The notes under the pieces were generated by a model. The model saw nothing but the letters and a program-made list of their open reading frames with translations, searched no databases and was not told where the DNA came from. Of a DNA stretch of 34,351 nt, positions 32,296-34,351 are shown one piece after another. Location: contig NZ_JACSWA010000615.1 of NCBI RefSeq assembly GCF_016888125.1, positions 1-34,351 on the forward strand, given 5' to 3'. This DNA is from Spirulina sp. CCY15215. Its GTDB lineage: Bacteria > Cyanobacteriota > Cyanobacteriia > Cyanobacteriales > Spirulinaceae. Position 1 is the first letter of the stretch. Each line of letters begins with the position of its first letter. The position numbers and the translations under genes were made by a program.

Positions 32296-34347
32296 TTATA
32301 ATCCTATTGCGCCAAACCCTGCCCAATATTTTGGATGGGCAAAGGGAGGATCGGTTTTATAGCGGCGATGAAAACGAACTTCGTATTCTTCAATTTGGTT
32401 TTGGGGGAGTTTTAAATCATTACTTAACCATTGGAAAAAGTCGGATTTTGAGACGGTTTCGAGCCAATTTTGGGCAGTTTGGAGGGCAACAACAATGGAG
32501 GGAGAGGGACTCTCTCCTAATTGTCGATAGAAGCGAATGGCTAAAAATGCTGTAGCAAAATCATCTACGCACCAGAAACTACTCACCACAGAAGCACTCC
32601 CAGCGTAAAAAAAGCCACTGGCTAACCCCACATACTCATCGGTGAGTTTACTGCTGAGAAGTCCGGTTTCGCAAGCAGAAAGCATAACGAGGACACAGCT
32701 AGGAAGTTCTAGATTAGCGTAGATTTCCCGCAGGGTGAGTCCTTGGTGTTCTGTATCGAAGCGGCGACCGTCCCGCAGTGTTAGAGTGGATCGATCGCCT
32801 TTTGTGGGAGGTGCATCCCCAGCTAAAACGAGGGCAGAATTCAAGGGATTTTCGCTGTCAAAGCCACCGTGACAGGAAAAATGAATGAAACGACTCTGAC
32901 TCAGTTGTGCGAGGGTTTCTGGACTGTTTAAGGCGGCTTTATTGGCGGCTTTGTTTTTGAGGATGTAGCTGTTGGGGTCAAAAGGTTGGCGGATGGTTTC
33001 CACTTCGACTTCTGTGTAAGGGAGGTCTTGGGTGGGGTTTTGGATCGCGAAGAATTGGGAAGCGGTGGCGCGTTGACGGCGGTTTTGCAAATGTGCGAGG
33101 ATTTGGCAACTGGGAGCATAGCGCACTCCCTCCGCAAAGCATTTCTGTAATATCTTTATTTCCTCTTCACTGGTGACTGATAAGGCTTGTAAGGGGAACA
33201 GGTGCAGGTATAGGTGGGGGATGAGGATGAGGGCGTTACAGGTTGAGGGAATTAGGGTTAGGAGTTGGGTGAGGTTGAGGCATTGGGCGAGGTCGTCGAG
33301 GCGGGAGGAGAGGCGATCGTACCAACTGGGTTGGCGATAGTCGGAGAAGTAGGTTTCGTTGAAATTGTCGAGGTTTTGGCGTTGTTGGAGGGTATAGCGG
33401 TGCAGTTGGATGTGAGGGCGGTTGTCGCGGAGGGTGATGATGAAGGCATAAGCCCCTAAGTTGGTGTCTTGGGGGAGATACCATTCGATCGCGGCGGTTG
33501 TAGGGGTGAGAAGTTGGCTGAAGTCGGGGAGTTGGGGCGAGGTAATCGCGATCGCCTGAAAGTCGGGGTCGTCGATTTCTGCGAGGAGTGTCTCCCGTTG
33601 TTGCAGGAGGCTTTGTAGTGGGGTTTGTTGGGGGGGTGCGGTGGTGGGGGTCTGTCCCTGTCGTCCTTCTCCGTTGCTGGGACTGTCCCCGAGGGCTGTG
33701 TCTCCTTGGAAGGACTGTTGCAGAGCGGCAATTTCTCGGTTCAGTTGACGGTAGCGTTGTTGTTGCGCGGGAGTGGCGTTTTTGGGGATGAGGTCGGCTT
33801 GGCTGAGGATTTCGCTCAGGGTACGGGATTTACTGCGCTCGACGGTGAGAAGTGCCTGTTCGTAGCGTTCTAAGGTGACACAGGCTTGCACCATTTTACC
33901 GTAGATGGGCAGGGCATCTTCGAGGAGTTGGCGTTTGGTTTGGGGGTAGGTTGCCCAGTTGCGGCTTTGTTCTACAGCACGAATGGCGCGATCGTAGCCG
34001 AAGATGGCGTTTTCCCAGTCTTCTTGCTCAAATCCTAAGTTACCGAGGTTGCGTCCGGTTTGGAGGCATTTTAGGGGCAAGGCTTCAGGGGTATATTCTT
34101 GTAAAGCGGCTTGGAAGCAGGCGATCGCCAGTTCGAGATTCTCCCCCCGCTCTCCCCTGATGCGGTTACGGTAGGCAATACCCAGATTATGTTGCGTCCT
34201 TGCCCATTTTTCGGGAAAGGCTTCGCGGGTATAGACTTGTAAAGCGGCTTGGTAGCAGGCGATCGCCAGTTCGAGATTCTCCCCCCGCTCTCCCCTGATG
34301 CGGTCAGAGTAGGCAGAACCCAGATTATTTTGCGTAATTGCCCAATC
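32296..34347 (-). CDS. TPR-CHAT caspase-like protease, partial or interrupted
   Basis: The open frame encodes 683 aa and starts inside 46-residue tetratricopeptide repeats (RIRGERGENLELAIACYQAALQ) that continue to ~190. A polar Gln/Pro linker follows, then a CHAT protease domain to the end. The catalytic dyad is visible: His in FIHFSCHGGFDSE (codon 32869-32871) and Cys in LVMLSACETGLL (codon 32671-32673). CHAT proteases are caspase relatives that cleave partner proteins in several bacterial immune and cell-death systems. An in-frame TAA sits at 34348-34350, where the repeat pattern expects a sense codon. No ATG, GTG or TTG occurs before the TTG at 34080, so the gene is either interrupted or starts there. 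Confidence 0.85.
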   Translation of the reverse strand, partial: DWAITQNNLGSAYSDRIRGERGENLELAIACYQAALQVYTREAFPEKWARTQHNLGIAYRNRIRGERGENLELAIACFQAALQEYTPEALPLKCLQTGRNLGNLGFEQEDWENAIFGYDRAIRAVEQSRNWATYPQTKRQLLEDALPIYGKMVQACVTLERYEQALLTVERSKSRTLSEILSQADLIPKNATPAQQQRYRQLNREIAALQQSFQGDTALGDSPSNGEGRQGQTPTTAPPQQTPLQSLLQQRETLLAEIDDPDFQAIAITSPQLPDFSQLLTPTTAAIEWYLPQDTNLGAYAFIITLRDNRPHIQLHRYTLQQRQNLDNFNETYFSDYRQPSWYDRLSSRLDDLAQCLNLTQLLTLIPSTCNALILIPHLYLHLFPLQALSVTSEEEIKILQKCFAEGVRYAPSCQILAHLQNRRQRATASQFFAIQNPTQDLPYTEVEVETIRQPFDPNSYILKNKAANKAALNSPETLAQLSQSRFIHFSCHGGFDSENPLNSALVLAGDAPPTKGDRSTLTLRDGRRFDTEHQGLTLREIYANLELPSCVLVMLSACETGLLSSKLTDEYVGLASGFFYAGSASVVSSFWCVDDFATAFLAIRFYRQLGESPSPSIVVALQTAQNWLETVSKSDFFQWLSNDLKLPQNQIEEYEVRFHRRYKTDPPFAHPKYWAGFGAIGL
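34114..34306. repeat. 138-bp TPR-encoding direct repeat, 53-bp near-identical core
   Basis: The stretches 34114-34166 and 34254-34306 differ by only a base or two, although 46-residue TPR units are normally much more diverged at DNA level. The shared core contains GCGATCGC and TCCCCCCGCTCTCCCC. This is a sign of recent unit duplication or gene conversion within the CHAT gene. Confidence 0.85.
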
Positions 34348-34351
34348 TTAG

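Noticed and set aside
33236-33731. Several long minus- and plus-strand frames inside the CHAT gene.
   Set aside because: They come from skewed GC composition in the linker and CHAT coding region. The CHAT frame has clear motifs.

Overview
The window is chromosomal DNA from a cyanobacterium. The evidence is the dense scatter of GCGATCGC (HIP1) octamers, heptanucleotide tandem repeats, a stand-alone beta/epsilon ATP synthase gene pair, a Ycf65/PSRP-3 ribosomal protein, the cyanobacterial type of glutamate-cysteine ligase, and several families largely confined to cyanobacteria. A glucosylglycerol-phosphate synthase gene points to a salt-tolerant (brackish or marine) strain. I cannot name the genus.

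Layout. 0-8.3 kb: a HicB-like antitoxin, prs, a repeat block, a membrane Ser/Thr kinase, gshB, a solitary-looking m5C DNA methyltransferase, an ABC ATPase and an exported TPR protein. 8.5-11.2 kb: two tandem, paralogous cell-wall amidases, the second fused to an M15 peptidase. 11.3-16.4 kb: a DUF6464 and a DUF4350 gene, ggpS behind a recognisable promoter and LexA-type box, a hairpin-rich spacer and a GT4 glycosyltransferase. 16.5-20.0 kb: an accessory stretch with an unknown 190-aa protein, a possible 37-aa membrane peptide and three toxin-antitoxin-like pairs (DUF4160/DUF2442, MazF/antitoxin, DUF5615-like/DUF433). The pairs are punctuated by copies of one short repeat family, and a repeat copy has replaced the end of one toxin gene.

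20.2-25.7 kb: atpD-atpC, PSRP-3, a HAD phosphatase, an exported seven-repeat WD40 protein, several gene remnants and tRNA-Met(CAU). 25.8-30.3 kb: a LysM/M23 envelope peptidase, trmL and gshA. 30.35-34.35 kb: a leftward gene set of a TPR-CHAT caspase-like protease, a small acidic protein and a 511-aa coiled-coil protein with two C-terminal membrane helices.

How genes relate. gshA and gshB encode both steps of glutathione synthesis but lie 24 kb apart. The amidases, the M23 protein and the M15 fusion concern peptidoglycan. The CHAT protease set is the best candidate for an undescribed system: a protease encoded beside a possible membrane-acting partner. Its protease reading frame has an in-frame TAA at the window edge, so its integrity needs flanking sequence.
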